The translations under genes and the position numbers were made by a program. A stretch of 64,000 nt of DNA, taken from NCBI RefSeq assembly GCF_023159225.1, contig NC_063184.1, positions 12,451,528 to 12,515,527 on the forward strand. Reading direction: 5' to 3'. The notes beneath the pieces were generated by a model. That model saw only the letters and a list, made by a program, of their open reading frames with translations. It was not told the DNA's origin and ran no database searches. Each line of letters opens with the position of its first letter. The stretch's first letter is position 1. The stretch comes from Perognathus longimembris pacificus. Taxonomy: Eukaryota; Chordata; Mammalia; Rodentia; Heteromyidae. Positions 11,978 to 23,935 of the stretch are shown piece by piece.

Positions 11978-13579
11978 AGTAACCTTTCTTGCCCAAAAAT
12001 TATAGGCCCTTTCACAAGACTTCCCAAGAGAAAGTAGAATCTAAGCCAATATCTCAGCAAAGAAATAATAAATCTTGCAATTATTCCATCACATAAGTAG
12101 AGAAACTGAGGCAGGAAGACATGGGTCTGGGGCTATAAACACATGAGAGTCTTAGGAATGAAACACTGCCATAGAGACTTGGAGTTCTGTGCTGCTGCTA
12201 TCACTCCAAGCTCCCTCCTTCCAAAAGATCTAAACATTTTAAGTTTATGAGTCTGACAACTTCAATGGCATTCCTTACCCAGGCTATAAAATTCTAGCCC
12301 TGCCACTGCAGAGCTGCTTTTTTTTCTGAATTTCACAAACTTAGAGATAACACTGACTCTAGTTTTCTGGCCAGCCACACTAATGGAGCCCAGAACTTCA
12401 GTTTATATTTGAAGACTAACTTTACAACTGGAAGGAAAAAAAAAAAAGACTATTGCCTGGGGAAATGTAGGCCATAGGGAGTGTGTGTAGAGAGAGAGAA
12501 GGGGGGGAGAGAGATATTGAGGGGGTGTTTCATTGGTTCTACTGCATGTTTTTTCTTTTTGTTTATTTCTACATTTTACATTTATATCTTACCTTTTTTC
12601 CATTGCTTTGGGAAAACTAGATGCTTCTAATTGTTTTATTAGTCTAGGATTTTCCTTCAAAGTTATGTGTTTGGAATGTTTTGTTCATATCTAAAATACT
12701 GCACAAATTCTCTGTATGAATAAGTTAAGTAACATTGATGTTATTTCTCATCTGATATGGACTCGAGCAAAAACAAAGAAGTCAGATCAACATTTCAGCT
12801 CTGTAGCAAGGCATCACATAGAGCTGTCACTTCAAGAATTGAGTGCCTAAATAAGATTACAAAATAAGCCTCTCCTGTGTTTCACATATATGCATGTGTC
12901 CATCTCTCTTCCCTCTGATCACATTGAACAAGCATTCATTAATCAAAGAACTTTATGTGCCATGGTAAAACTGGTTGAACCAAAATATTCAGCAAAGATC
13001 CTTTGCCAAGCATGTGAAAGCTGGGGCTCTTCAGCCAAGCATGGCTTTTTTCCACCGTTACCCTCACATAATTTGACAGATGATATTTGCCCCATTCTTA
13101 CCCCAATTCATTCAGTCCCAGAGATTCCATAGAATCAGCCCAAGTTTACGACAACACAGAGAGAATATTATTAGAAGAAGCAAAGATCTTATTTTGGCAT
13201 AATTATAATCAGTAACCTGAGGCGTGCCAAGGTTAAGTCAATAAAGGTTATTTATAAAGCATGAGGTACCACAGCACTGTCAGGAAAAAATAGAACCCAG
13301 GACTTCAATTCCTAGCTGGAGCTAACAATCTTTTCTCAACTGACAATAATGACCTCTGAAATTCTGAGATACAGTAAAAATCGCCATCAAGGTTTGGTTG
13401 GGCATTCTTTGGGAAAAGAGTATTTTAGAGAGGAGCTATGATAACAATCAGCTGAAGATGAATGGCATGCTATCAACTTTCTCAGTGCCTCCTTTCCAGC
13501 GCTTACACCCATTGCTACATACGGCCCAAAGAAAGACAGAGGTCAAAGTGCAGGAAGCATTTTCACTGGGGCCATTCTC
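11978..13579. other. Intergenic, no gene seen
   Basis: Unique-looking A/T-rich sequence with short GA-rich patches (12481-12520). No exon or classifiable repeat recognised. Confidence 0.5.
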
Positions 13580-13882
13580 TTTACCTGGTGCTTTACAGTT
13601 TACAACACTTGTTTTAATTTGGTCAGTATCCTGAAGTGCCTCCTATTTATCGGCATTGTCCCAAGATTCTGTGGAGAAAAAGATCATCAAAGCTCCTCTC
13701 TGATACCTTAATCTTTTAAATACACCAGTTGGTAGATGTGATTCCCTTTCATAGGTTTTACAAAAAAGGAAAGGAAAGTGAAGTTTAACGTGTTTAAGTG
13801 CTTTTCCTAAGATCACAGTCATCAGACTGAGAAAAGAAGTGAGAATTGAATGTAAGTTAATGGCCCAGGACAGCACTCCATA
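13580..13882 (-). repeat. MIR-like ancient repeat, antisense
   Basis: The phrase 'ggtgctttacagtttacaac' and the later 'tttcctaagatcacagtcat' with 'gaattgaatgtaagttaatg' fit the two ends of a MIR-family element in reverse. The middle is diverged. Confidence 0.5.
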
Positions 13883-13998
13883 AATGAGTCACTTCGCCTC
13901 CAGAGAGGGCGCTCAACCCCTCCCGTTGGCACTCAGAGCTTTTTCTCTGTCACCTAGAATCTGAAGGACAGCTCCACTCAGTCAGCCAATTGACATTT

Positions 13999-14043
13999 AT
14001 TGATTGATTGATGAATTGATCGTGTGTGTGTGTGTGTGTGTGT
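13999..14043 (+). repeat. (TTGA)n then (GT)11
   Basis: Imperfect TTGA repeats run into 11 GT units. This lies at the tail side of the antisense SINE starting at 14044. Confidence 0.93.
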
Positions 14044-14273
14044 ATGCCCCTTCCGGGGCTTGAACTCAGGGCCTCTCACTCTTTGTTAGCTTTTTTTTCC
14101 CCCCTCAAAGTTAGTGCAAAGTTGGTCCACACCTCTACTTCTGGCTTTTTGCTAGTTAATTAAAGATAAAAGTTTTGGGGAGTTTTCTGTCTGGGCTGGC
14201 TTTGAAGTTGAGTCCTGAGATCTCAGCCTCCTGAGTACTTAGGATGACAGATTTAAGCCACTGATGCCCAGCT
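14044..14273 (-). repeat. SINE-B, antisense
   Basis: Antisense copy from 'ttccggggcttgaactcagg' to 'agccactgatgcccagc', with a T/C-rich expansion near 14092-14106. Confidence 0.85.
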
Positions 14274-14345
14274 TGCCAAATGACCTTTAAAAGAAAGGAG
14301 GTTCAGAAATGAGATGACGGCGAGTAAAAGGCAATGTTCTAATAA

Positions 14346-14560
14346 GAGGGGAGGGCCTGGAAGGTGGCTTAGTAGTAGAGTGCTTGCCTAGCATGCATGA
14401 AGCCCTGGGTTTGATTCCTCCAAACCACATAAACAGAAAAACTCAGAAGTGGCGCTATGGCTCAAGGGGTACAGTGCCTTGAGCACAGAGAGGCTTGGAG
14501 ACAGTGCCCAGGCCCTGAGTTCAAGTACCAAGACTGGTAAAAAAGAAAAAGAAAAAGAAG
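14346..14560 (+). repeat. SINE-A, older subfamily
   Basis: ID-like left monomer ('gtagtagagtgcttgcctag', 'cctgggtttgattcc') plus right monomer ending 'caagtaccaagactggt' and an (AAAAG)n tail. The sequence 'cataaacagaaaaactcag' marks a subfamily different from the young copies. Confidence 0.82.
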
Positions 14561-14617
14561 GGAAGGGAAGACTCTGGTCTCAATCCTGCTCTTCCTTTCA
14601 CACATGAGGACGGAGGC

Positions 14618-15284
14618 TTTTTTTCTGAATAATTACTTATTTATTGTCAAAATGATATACAGAGGGGTTACAGTTTCATACATAAGGCAGTGGATACATT
14701 TCTTGTACAATCTGTTATGTCCTCCCTCATTTCCCCTCCTCCCCCCTCCCTCTTTCCTTCTCCCCCCATGAGTTGTTCATTTGGTTTACACCAAATGTGG
14801 TATATCACAATGGAATTTTATGCCTCTAGCAGAAAGAATGGCATTGCCCCATTCTCAAGGAAATGGAAAGACTTGGAAAAAATTATACTAAGTGAAGTGA
14901 GCCAGACACAAAGAAACATGGACTCTATGGTTTCCCTCATAGGGAATAATTAGCCCAGGTCTAGGCTAGTCACAGCAGAGGATCACAAAAGCCCAATAGC
15001 TATGCCCTTATGAACACATAAGATGATGCTAAGTGAAATGAATTCCATATTATGGAAACGAGTGTTATATCACTGTTGTAATCAATTTCAACATGCCATG
15101 TGAAATTGTAGCTTTTTCTTTGTTGATGATCCTCTTGTATCCCCTGTCTGTGGTTGTCCCTATGCTATCACTGTATCTCATCTTAGTGCCCTGGATACTG
15201 TATATACTGGTATTAGAACTAGGGAAGTGAAAGGGAATATCAAAATTGAGAGACAAAGGATAAAAAGACAAATGACTCCAAAAG
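14618..15284 (-). mobile_element. L1 3' end with 5' inversion
   Basis: 14618-14797 is the reverse complement of the 3' terminus also seen at 22270-22442 and 34910-35090 (poly(T), 'acagaggggttacagtttca', C-rich tract, then 'caccaaatg'). From about 14797 to 15284 the strand flips and reads the upstream part of the same 3' region in sense ('cacaatggaattttatgcct' through 'aatgactccaaaag'). The two pieces are adjacent in other copies apart from about 15 missing bases. This is the product expected of twin priming. The translated patch at 14690-14953 is not a functional protein. Confidence 0.85.
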
Positions 15285-15365
15285 ACAGGGACATTTTAAC
15301 AGAGCTATTAATGGTGCAAGTAATATGTTAACACCTAGTTTTGTTTCTCTTGCTCTTTTTCTTTT

Positions 15366-15596
15366 TTTAGTCATGGGGCTTGCACTCAAGACCTGGGCAC
15401 TGACCTTGAGCTTTTTCACTCAAGGTTAGCACTCTACCACTTTGAAGCACAGTGCCACTTCTGGTTTTCTGGCAGCTCATTGGAAATAAGACTCTCGCGA
15501 ATTTCGCTTCCTCTGGCTGGCTTTGAACCATGATCCTCAGATCTCAGCCTCCTGAGTAGCTAAGGATTATAGGTTTGAGCCACTGGCACCCAACTA
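15366..15596 (-). repeat. SINE-B, antisense
   Basis: Antisense copy: 'tggggcttgcactcaagacc', 'ctctaccactttgaagcaca', ending 'gagccactggcacccaac'. Mild divergence. Confidence 0.87.
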
Positions 15597-16072
15597 GTTT
15601 TGTGGATTTTTTAAAAATATATTTAACTTCCATGAAATGGTGCAGTTGCTTTTTTAAAAAAGTTCATCTAATTAGGTGTCAAGTGCAACCATTATTATTC
15701 TTAAACTGAAAAATAATTTAATAGTCAACCAGATATTAGCCAATAACAAATCCCCTAGCAGTGATTCCTCTTTAGCTGTAGTTTTTATTGCCTTTGAAGT
15801 ATTTAGAGCCATCAGGAGTGTTTGTACGCATTGCTAGAAATGAAGCTCGGCTTGGATATTGCCTGCAAGCTATCGGGCTGGTTCAGATGTACACACAGGG
15901 TTAATAAAGGCTACCTTAGAGTGGTTTTGAAAGTGTACTCCTGGAACCTGTTGGCATGAACATTATCCAGGTACTTGTTAGAAATGCAAATGTCTAGTCT
16001 CCACCCTAGACTTACGAAGAAAGTGGTTCTGCACATGTTCACATTTGAGAACCATGTCCTTGGAATATATCA

Positions 16073-16326
16073 CCAAGCCAGGCACTGGTGGCTCAAACCT
16101 GTAATCTTAGCTTCTCAGGAGGTTCAGACTGTGGTTCAAAGTCAGCCCAGGCAAGTAAGGACTTGCAATTATTCAAGGACTTGAGATTCTTACCTCCAAT
16201 TAATCACAGTTACAGCTGGAAGTAGAGCTGTGGGTCAAGTGGTAGAGTGCTAGCCTTGAGTAAAAAGGAGCTCAGGGGCAGCTCCCAGGCCCAGAGCTCC
16301 AGAGTTAAGCCCCTGACCCATAAAAG

Positions 16327-16328
<2 letters not shown>
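16073..16328 (+). repeat. SINE-B
   Basis: Starts 'caagccaggcactggtggct'. The right module 'ctgtgggtcaagtggtagag' is clear. A short duplication of linker sequence near 16160-16195 lengthens it. The tail runs into (ATC)n. Confidence 0.87.

Positions 16329-16363
<35 letters not shown>
16329..16363 (+). repeat. (ATC)n microsatellite
   Basis: About 11 ATC units at the 3' end of the preceding SINE. Confidence 0.95.
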
Positions 16364-17638
16364 AATTTGTCAAAGGGCTATTCTCTACCTAAAACACCCA
16401 AAACACTCAAAGTCATTTGACTAGCACTGATCAAGATGCATTGTACTCGCAAGCTGACATGTTAAATTGAAACTTCTGTGCACCACTAATTAAGGATAAC
16501 AAAACTAAAATGAAAAACAAAATAAATGAGAACAAATGGGCCAAAAGAATCAGAAAAGAGAAACTGCTTGGAAAGCACCCTTTTGCCTTTGAAAAAGGGC
16601 CTCAGCAAAGAAATCCAAATTATAAGATATGGTGGCAATGGGTCCCCTCTATCATTTAATGCATTTTTTTGTGAGTACATTCCACCCTATCCCAGTCTTT
16701 TGATTACATTTTCCCTTTTCTGGTTCTACTGAGAAGATGCTGAGTTCTCTTCCCCATCTCTCTGGCCTACTATAAATGAGTCCCTTTCTCTTTAATTGCA
16801 GAAGAATCATGTGAGTGCAGATATATGAAATACAGATTTACATGTATTAATCTTCATGAGAGCGCATTCTCCAAGTATCATGCAAGCTCCACATGAAGGT
16901 CTTGGGTGCCACAGGCAGGCATAAATTGTTTACATTAGCAGAGACATTTCAACAAAAACACATGTTAGCAATTAGCACACCCTGGGTTCCTTCTACAAGG
17001 CCATTCTGTAGGGAGCTAGGCTTTGTTAGGAGAACTTGAATCTTAAAAAAGGCCTTTTTCATGTTTGATTGCTAACAGCCAACCACGTGAAGATCTCAAA
17101 ATATTTTGGATATGTTAGGTTTTCATTTTGCCACGTATTATAAGGAATTATCATTAAGTTATGCACTAAGAAATAAACAACAGGCTATGCTCTGAGTGAA
17201 CATCTTCATGTGAGCACTTCCTCAAGGAAAGGCCTGTACATGGAAGTTATCATTCAGAAATCAATGATGAGCACATCTTGTGGGAATGAAAACATCACCA
17301 GTTCAGGTGCAAAACTCCAAAGTGCTGGGAGATATCATTCAAGTGACAGAAGTTGAGAATAAGCAAACTGTTCCAATATGGAAGGACCAATACTCAGCTA
17401 GTGGGCCAATCTGCTAGCTCTTCAATATTGATAGGTAATTCATTGACACTCTGAGCTCTCCCAGTGCTGCATTGCTCCCTGATGCTTTCCTGTACCTGCA
17501 GAGGAAATGCCAGGCCTTGCTCTAACTTCTCCTGGCCGCTGGCCTCTCTACTGATGACCATCCCATGTGATATAGTTTGACCAGTGTATCAAATAGCATT
17601 CCATGTCCATCTAGATCTCAAAAATAAATCACAAAAGA
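16364..17638. other. Intergenic, no gene seen
   Basis: Unique-looking sequence without recognisable repeat or exon. Confidence 0.5.
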
Positions 17639-17872
17639 AAGCCAGATGCAGATGACTCATACTTGTAATCCTAGCTACTTGGGAAGCTGAGATCTGAGGT
17701 TCACCACTCCAAGCTAGTCTGGGCAGGTAAGTCTGCGAGACTCTGTCCCCAATTAACCACCAAAAAGGCAGAGTGGGCTGGAAGTGGAGCTGTGGCTCAA
17801 GTGTTAGAGCACTAGTCTTGAGTGAAAAAGCTCAAGGACAGCACTCAGGCCTGAGTTCAAGCCCCAGGACCC
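17639..17872 (+). repeat. SINE-B
   Basis: Full-length composite with the left 'gtaatcctagctacttggga' and right 'ctgtggctcaagtgttagag' parts. The tail becomes (CA)n. Confidence 0.87.
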
Positions 17873-17874
17873 AC

Positions 17875-17875
<1 letters not shown>

Positions 17876-17913
<38 letters not shown>
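17876..17913 (+). repeat. (CA)19 microsatellite
   Basis: Uninterrupted CA units, directly 3' of a SINE-B. Confidence 0.97.
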
Positions 17914-17916
<3 letters not shown>

Positions 17917-19148
17917 TTAGAGTTTGAATTTGAGAACTTCCATAATTTCTTTTTTTCAATCTTATTTCTGAGTAATGAAAAGATGGTTTTCCCAAAGCAC
18001 AAGTTCTGACAGGCTGTCTGTGAGCAGTGCTGTAGATCGAAAGCCAGTGTATTCTTCTGCCTGACAGCCCCATCGTCTTTCCTTTCAAGCCTTTTTGGAT
18101 AACCTAGAAAAGAAGAAGTTTAAAAAAAAAATCACAGGGTACAACATAGCCAATCACAATGCAAACTCCTGCTCCACTGCAGCTTGCCTCTGAAGCAGGT
18201 TCAGCCATGATCATAGTTGAAAGCTCCACTCCACCCCAACTCGTTGGTTTGGTTTTGCTAGTTGTCGGATCCACACCCACCAGGTCTCTAAAGCAATCCA
18301 TTTTCATTCTGTGCCAGCTTCCTTAGCTAGAGGCCTCACCAGCCCTCCACTTCCTGTTCTATCCTTGACCCCATGTCTTCATGGCCTCCAACATTCGCAG
18401 AGTCACTCCCACACACCTAGCCGCAGCTCCTGGAAGTCAGGCCTGAGAAGCCTCAGTCTCCAGATGGATTGGGGAGAAGAGGGAGAGGCCCCGTTTGGTC
18501 TCATCATGATGACATTTTCACAAGGGGAGCTGTTGACCTCTGGATTATCCACTCCCCTTCCCCTCACAGAGTCATTTAGCCAGCTACTTGGCAACTGGAA
18601 CCCTTTACAACTTAACCCTCTGCGACCTTGGGGAATCCATACCTTACTGGCATTTAAATTATTAAGAGGCAAGTGAAAGTAAATTGAAAAGAAAATGACA
18701 TTTTACGACTTATGCAAAGCAGAAGACCCAAGTAAGTATAAATAGAGTTTTCAGCATGGAAAAATCCTGCTTCCTATGCCACTTATTCTTAAAAAATGTA
18801 TTTCTACACAAAATAAGGCCCATAGGCATGCACCCTATACAGAGTACAGTTCCCCCCCCCCAGCCTTTTTTAAGGAAATTCTGCAAAGTGATATTTAGTG
18901 TCCCTAACTTTGCCTTAGCCTGAATTGTCTCATCAAATTCTGATGAGATTTCTTATGTAAAGGGAATTAACTTTAGCACTTAATTTAAGCACCTAAAGGA
19001 TTATATATTATCCATAAATGTCAGTAAATAGGTATTATCATTATTTGTTTGTGTACAAGATGTAACATAACACTCTTGCACCCTACTTGTTTTAAAATAA
19101 TAATTTGCAAGTTTTGTGTGTTATGTGACTTCTTAAGAAACTGGTGGT
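17914..19148. other. Intergenic, no gene seen
   Basis: No gene recognised. A 121-codon + strand ORF at 18311-18676 and its antisense partner show no domain, splice or codon signal that I can support. Confidence 0.45.
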
Positions 19149-19332
19149 CAGATGGCTAGTGGCTCAAGTTTGTAATCCTACCTAATCAGGAGTTTGAGAG
19201 CTGAAGATCACAGTTCAAAGCTAGCCTAAGGCAGGAATGTCCATGATACTCTTAGCTCCAACTAACCACCAGAAAGACAGAAATGGAGTTAGGGCTCAAG
19301 TAGTCAAGTACTTGAGGTACTGCTCAGGCCCC

Positions 19333-19335
<3 letters not shown>
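19149..19335 (+). repeat. SINE-B, 3' shortened
   Basis: Left part 'ctagtggctcaagtttgtaa'. The right module is truncated after 'tactgctcaggcccctg'. Confidence 0.78.
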
Positions 19336-19368
<33 letters not shown>

Positions 19369-19440
19369 AGCAAGAAGAGGAAGAGAAAAAGAAGAGGAGG
19401 AAGAGGAACAGGAGGAGGAGGAGGAGGGATAAAGAAAGAG
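19336..19440 (+). repeat. Poly(A) then GA/GGA-rich tract
   Basis: A run of about 28 A is followed by AAG/GGA-type purine repeats. It is the extended tail of the preceding SINE. Confidence 0.93.
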
Positions 19441-19888
19441 TAAAAACTGGTATGTGACCAGCAATATGGGCCAAATAACAGTCTTGCCCTGAATTCCTTT
19501 ATTTTCTCCCATTTAGTCCAGATTCAAGCAAATTCTGTTTTTCAGTTGTTTAGTTCCCCAACAGTACCAATGTCTTGGCTTTCCTGGGAAACAGGAAGTT
19601 TATCTCTTCAATCATACGCCTTCAGACTTGTGTTGCTCCTCATACACCTGTATAAGTCACCATTGTTAGGAAAGAAACACTAAATTGGATTGACTTATTA
19701 ACTTGCTCTTCACAATTTTTTTGCTTCTTTCTAATCTTATTTCACATTGTCTATTATTTGTTGTTATGACTTCCTTAACATATCTAGTTACAAGTCATTA
19801 AAACAATAATTTTGAAAAGTAGAGGGAAGAACGATGAACAAATACAGTCACTTTATTCAATGCACACTATGTAAAAGCTGAACTATGA

Positions 19889-20105
19889 CCTGGACACCAG
19901 TGGCTCACACCTGTAATCCTAGCTACTCAGAGGAGGTCAGGATCTGAGGATCTAGGTTCAGGCATACAGGAAATTTCATGAGACTAACTCCAATTAACTA
20001 CAAGAAAACAAGAAGTGGCACTGTGGCTCAAAGTATAAATTAGCCTTGAGTGAAAAAGCCCAGGGACAATGTCCAGTCCCTGAGTTCAAGCCCTACAACC
20101 AACCA
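19889..20105 (+). repeat. SINE-B
   Basis: Begins 'cctggacaccagtggctcac' and ends 'ttcaagccctacaacc'. Complete, mildly diverged. Confidence 0.86.
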
Positions 20106-20480
20106 AAAGAATTGAATTATGTAACTTAAGGACAGAGATAGGATCAGAAAGATGGGGAAGAGGGCTGGGGATATGGCCTAGTGGCAAGAGTGCTTGCCTC
20201 TTATACATGAGGCCCTGGGTTCAATTCCCCAGCACCACATATACATAAAACAGCCAGAAGGGGTGCTGTGACTCAAGTGGCAGAGTGCTAGCCTTGAGGA
20301 AAAAGAAGCCAGGGACAGTGCTCAGGCCCTGAGTCCAAGCCCCAGGACTGGCCAAAAAAAAAAAAAAAGAAAGATGGGGAAGAGTGATGGAAGAGGTGAC
20401 GTTGATCAAGAGGTATTGTTCTCATAACATGCCTCTGGAATTGCCTCCTTTCTATAACTATGTGATAAAAATAAAAAAGC
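20106..20480 (+). mobile_element. L1-like 3' end split by a SINE
   Basis: 20106-20162 and 20385-20480 together match elements at 29755-29920 and 32200-32330. Shared phrases are 'agatggggaagagtgatgga', then 'gatcaagaggtatt', ending in an A-rich 3' end. SINE-A at 20163-20368 lies inside. I take it as the 3' UTR of an L1 subfamily, by structure only. Confidence 0.5.
20163..20368 (+). repeat. SINE-A, young, with target duplication
   Basis: Near-consensus dimer with a poly(A) tail. It is flanked by a perfect 16-bp duplication (GAAAGATGGGGAAGAG at 20147-20162 and 20369-20384), which proves insertion by target-primed retrotransposition. Confidence 0.96.
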
Positions 20481-21086
20481 ATAACGATCTTGAAAAATGA
20501 GTCATAAAACTCATCTTTTCAGACCACTCTTCTACCTCTTCTGAAATTACAAGGATGATAAGAAAAGCACTGGAGTTTCATCACAAAAAAGGTTTACTTT
20601 CTTTGTTGATGTTTCCATCTTGTAGTTATAGTACAACAGAAACACCAGGAAATAGTGTCAGGTGAAGCCGACAGTACTCAATGTTTTGTACAGAACTATG
20701 TATTGTAGGGGAGGTACAAGAGGAAGCTCTGTGGGTATTTAGAAGTAGGAAGAGGAAGAAGATGGCAAGATTCAGTTTATCCCAGCTAACATGGGAATGA
20801 GGGCTCCTCCTTCACGCTCCAGGAGACTTCCAGAGTACATAGAAGGCTCACAAACTTGTGAGTCTGTAATTGGAGAAATCATGCAATGAAAGTTTTATGA
20901 TGCTAAAGCATATATTTGTAAACCTTTTGCTAACACACATACACACATGAGACCGTGTCACCTGACTAGGCCTGATTCACATTAGTGGACAATCAACTGA
21001 GGGTATATGTATGAGCAAGTCAATAACAGATATCCAACTTTACCACTTGTTATTTATCTATAGGTCTGTCTGTCTTACTGTCTACT
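20481..21086. other. Intergenic, no gene seen
   Basis: No exon or classifiable repeat recognised. Confidence 0.5.
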
Positions 21087-21325
21087 TGTTTGTTTGTTTG
21101 TTTGTTTGGGATACCATAGCTTGAACTCATGGCTTCAGGCTCACTGAGCTGGCTTTCAGCTGTCATTCTATCACTTGAACCATGCCTCCAGTCTAACTTT
21201 TTACTGGTTATTTGGAGGCAGATTCTCAAAGACATTTCTGCCTCAACTGGCTTCAAGCCATGACTCAAGTCCTTGCCTCCTTACTAGCTAGGATTATAAG
21301 CATATGCCGTTGACCTGTTTGTTTT
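21087..21325 (-). repeat. SINE-B-like, antisense, old
   Basis: A (TTTG)n tail is followed by 'cttgaactcatggcttcagg', 'ttactggttatttggaggca' and 'ttactagctaggattataag'. More diverged than most copies. Confidence 0.65.
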
Positions 21326-21890
21326 AAAATTTGATTTTAATACATTATTTGCCATTCAGCAAAATTGATAAATGGCACTGGAAATTACTCTCTTTTATCA
21401 AATTTTCTGGGTTTTGTTATTCTAGAATCTGTGTTTCCTCTGAAGAAAATGAAGTATTTCTTCCAGGAAAGTTGTTCAGGAAAGTAGCGCCATTTTAAGC
21501 TGTTACTTTGGTTTTAATTGATGAACCTAAGCAACGTAAACCAGTTGATAAATCTTCCATGTTCAAACATCTTCACACCTACATACCCATACCACGAGTT
21601 TCAGATATGACAATAGAATTCTTCCTATGAACAATTTCAACAAAACGATCATGCTCTAGGATAAATAACTTATTTCTAGACAACAGGTAAATGATTTCAA
21701 AATACTTTTTCCAAGCCTGTTATTAAACATGGTACACACACACCCTCAAAAAAGATTAGATTCATGTTTAAATGATCATTTTATGACTTACTGAATCACT
21801 AACATGTTTATCAAAGAAAAAAAAGAATAAAATGAGATCTTATTATTTAAATTAATTTTGTAAGGACTATCATTACAAATACTATAAATT

Positions 21891-22442
21891 CTATGGTCTC
21901 CCTTATTGGAAATAATTAGTACAGGTTTAGGCAAGTCATAGCAAAGCATCACAAGAGCCCAATAGCTATACCCTTATGAACACATAAGAGGATGCAAAGT
22001 GAAATGAACTCCATGTTATGGAAACGATTGTTATATCACAGTTGTAACTACTTTCAAAGTCCCATCTGTATCTGTAGCTTCTATTATTGATGATGTTCTT
22101 GTATCACCTTCCAGTGGTTGTACCTACACTATCTCTGTAATCTTATCTGAGTATATTGGAAACTGTGTATACTGGTATTAGAAGTAGGAAATTGAAAGGA
22201 AATACCAAAATTGAGAGACACAGGGTAAAAAAAAGACAAACAACTACAAAAGCAATACTTGCAAAACTGTTTGGTGAAAGTGAACTGAACACCTCAGGGG
22301 GGGAAAGGGAAAGGGGGAGGAGGGAGGGGGGTATGAGGGACAAGGTAACAAACAGTACAAGAAATGTATCCAATGCCTAATGTATGAAACTGTAACCTCT
22401 CTGTACATCAGTTTGATAATAAAAATTTGAAGAAAAAAAAAA
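21891..22442 (+). mobile_element. 5'-truncated L1 3' end
   Basis: Contains the 3' region shared with 14618-15284 and 34676-35090, the G-rich polypurine tract at 22297-22332, and a poly(A) end. Flanking near-perfect 16-bp duplications (21875-21890 and 22443-22458, one mismatch) mark it as a complete truncated insertion. Confidence 0.88.
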
Positions 22443-22834
22443 ACAAATACCATAAATTGGTAGCCTAACGCACCAGAATTTTTTTCTCTCAAGGTTCTCT
22501 AGGACAAAAGTTTAAAATCCAATGTTAGCAGACTTGAGGGGCAAATTCCTTCTTCCTTTTTCTGCTTCTGGTAGCTCCTGGGAGCATGTGTGACCATCTC
22601 TTTGTCTGCCTGAGCTTGGCTTCCTTCACTTTGTTTCTTTATCACAAATCTCTTTCTTCTTCTTTCTATAATTACATATGATTTGGTGTCTAGCTCAATT
22701 CACATTTGAAATTATCTCAAGATTTCTCACCAAATACCTACAAATACTCTTTTAAAAAAGGTGACAGTTTCAGAAATTGAGATGTATCTTTCTGAGAGAA
22801 ACAATAGAACACACCACACACTTGTAGGTTTGGT

Positions 22835-23450
22835 TTTTGGTTTTTTTTGTTTATTACTGTTTTTAATGTATTGTACAAAAGAGTAGATGCCATTATGACA
22901 CTCCCACATGCATATACAATGTGTTTTAATCTTATTCATTTTCCATATCTCATTCCATTGTCTCCCTTCCTCCAACACCCTGGTTCCTCCCTGACATAAT
23001 AATCCTCAGATTAGGTTCATCTCTTTTTTTGTGTTTATTTGCTTATATTTACAGATATGGATTCCACACATGAGAGAAAACATATGATATTTTCCTTTCT
23101 GGATTTGGTTTCTTTCACTTAAGATGATGATCTCCAGTTCTGTCCACATTCGAACAAATTATATAATGCCATACTTCTTAATGGATAAATAATATCTCAT
23201 TGTGTATATGTATCAATTCTTCTTCAGCCATTCATTGATAGATACCTAGGCCCATCTCATAACTGGGCTATATGCAGGTATCTTCATTACATGTTAACAT
23301 GCATTCTGTTAGCTATATGCCCAGGAGAATGATAGCAAGTTTTTGTGGTAGTTCTGAGAAACATCCAAATGATTTCCATAATGGTTGTGCAAATTTACAT
23401 TCCTACCAACAGTGTATAAAGAATTCTCCTTATCCTCACATACATATAAT
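22835..23450 (-). mobile_element. Old L1 fragment, antisense
   Basis: The phrases 'gatttccataatggttgtgc' and 'ttcctaccaacagtgtataa' are characteristic of the L1 ORF2-end/3' region in antisense. Upstream T-rich text and 'ctcattgtgtatatgtatca' fit. Coding capacity is lost. Confidence 0.85.
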
Positions 23451-23482
23451 CTTATAGTTAACATTACATTAGCTAGAAATAA

Positions 23483-23935
23483 GAAAGAAAATTAAAATGA
23501 GAGTGACTTTACTGAGGCAAGTTAATTTTTCTCTCAAGGTAAAGTACAAATACCGAGGACAGTGTTGGTACAGCTCCCAGTTGCCAAGGATCCAAACTAC
23601 ATCCCTTGTTCATAGGAGAATGACCTCTATTCCTAAATTCATCTCATGGATAAAGATGGCTGCTCTACCTCTAGCTATCATTTCTGCATCACTGCCATCG
23701 TGAAGGTAAAAAGATAAGAAAAAGAATGGATCTTCTACTTTGAAGGACAATTCATAGAAATCTTTCTCAGCAATGCCAATTTACAGCCCATTTGCTAGGA
23801 TTTAGCCATATGGCAAACCTAGCTGCAAGAGAAGCTGGAAATGATAGTCCTTATTCTAGGAAGGAAGAATTCTATTATTGAGGAAGAAGTGGAAAATAAT
23901 GTTGAAGAACATCAAAACATATCTGCCTAATAGAA
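23483..23935. repeat. Ancient interspersed repeat, class unresolved
   Basis: Contains phrases familiar from a mammal-wide repeat ('cagctcccagttgccaagga', 'gccatatggcaaacctagct', 'gcaagagaagctggaaatga'). I cannot fix the family by eye. Confidence 0.5.

Noticed and set aside
11551..12060. Long ORFs on both strands (up to 169 codons)
   Set aside because: They consist of Lys/Arg/Glu or Ser/Phe/Leu/Pro repeats generated by the GAAA/GGAA microsatellite.
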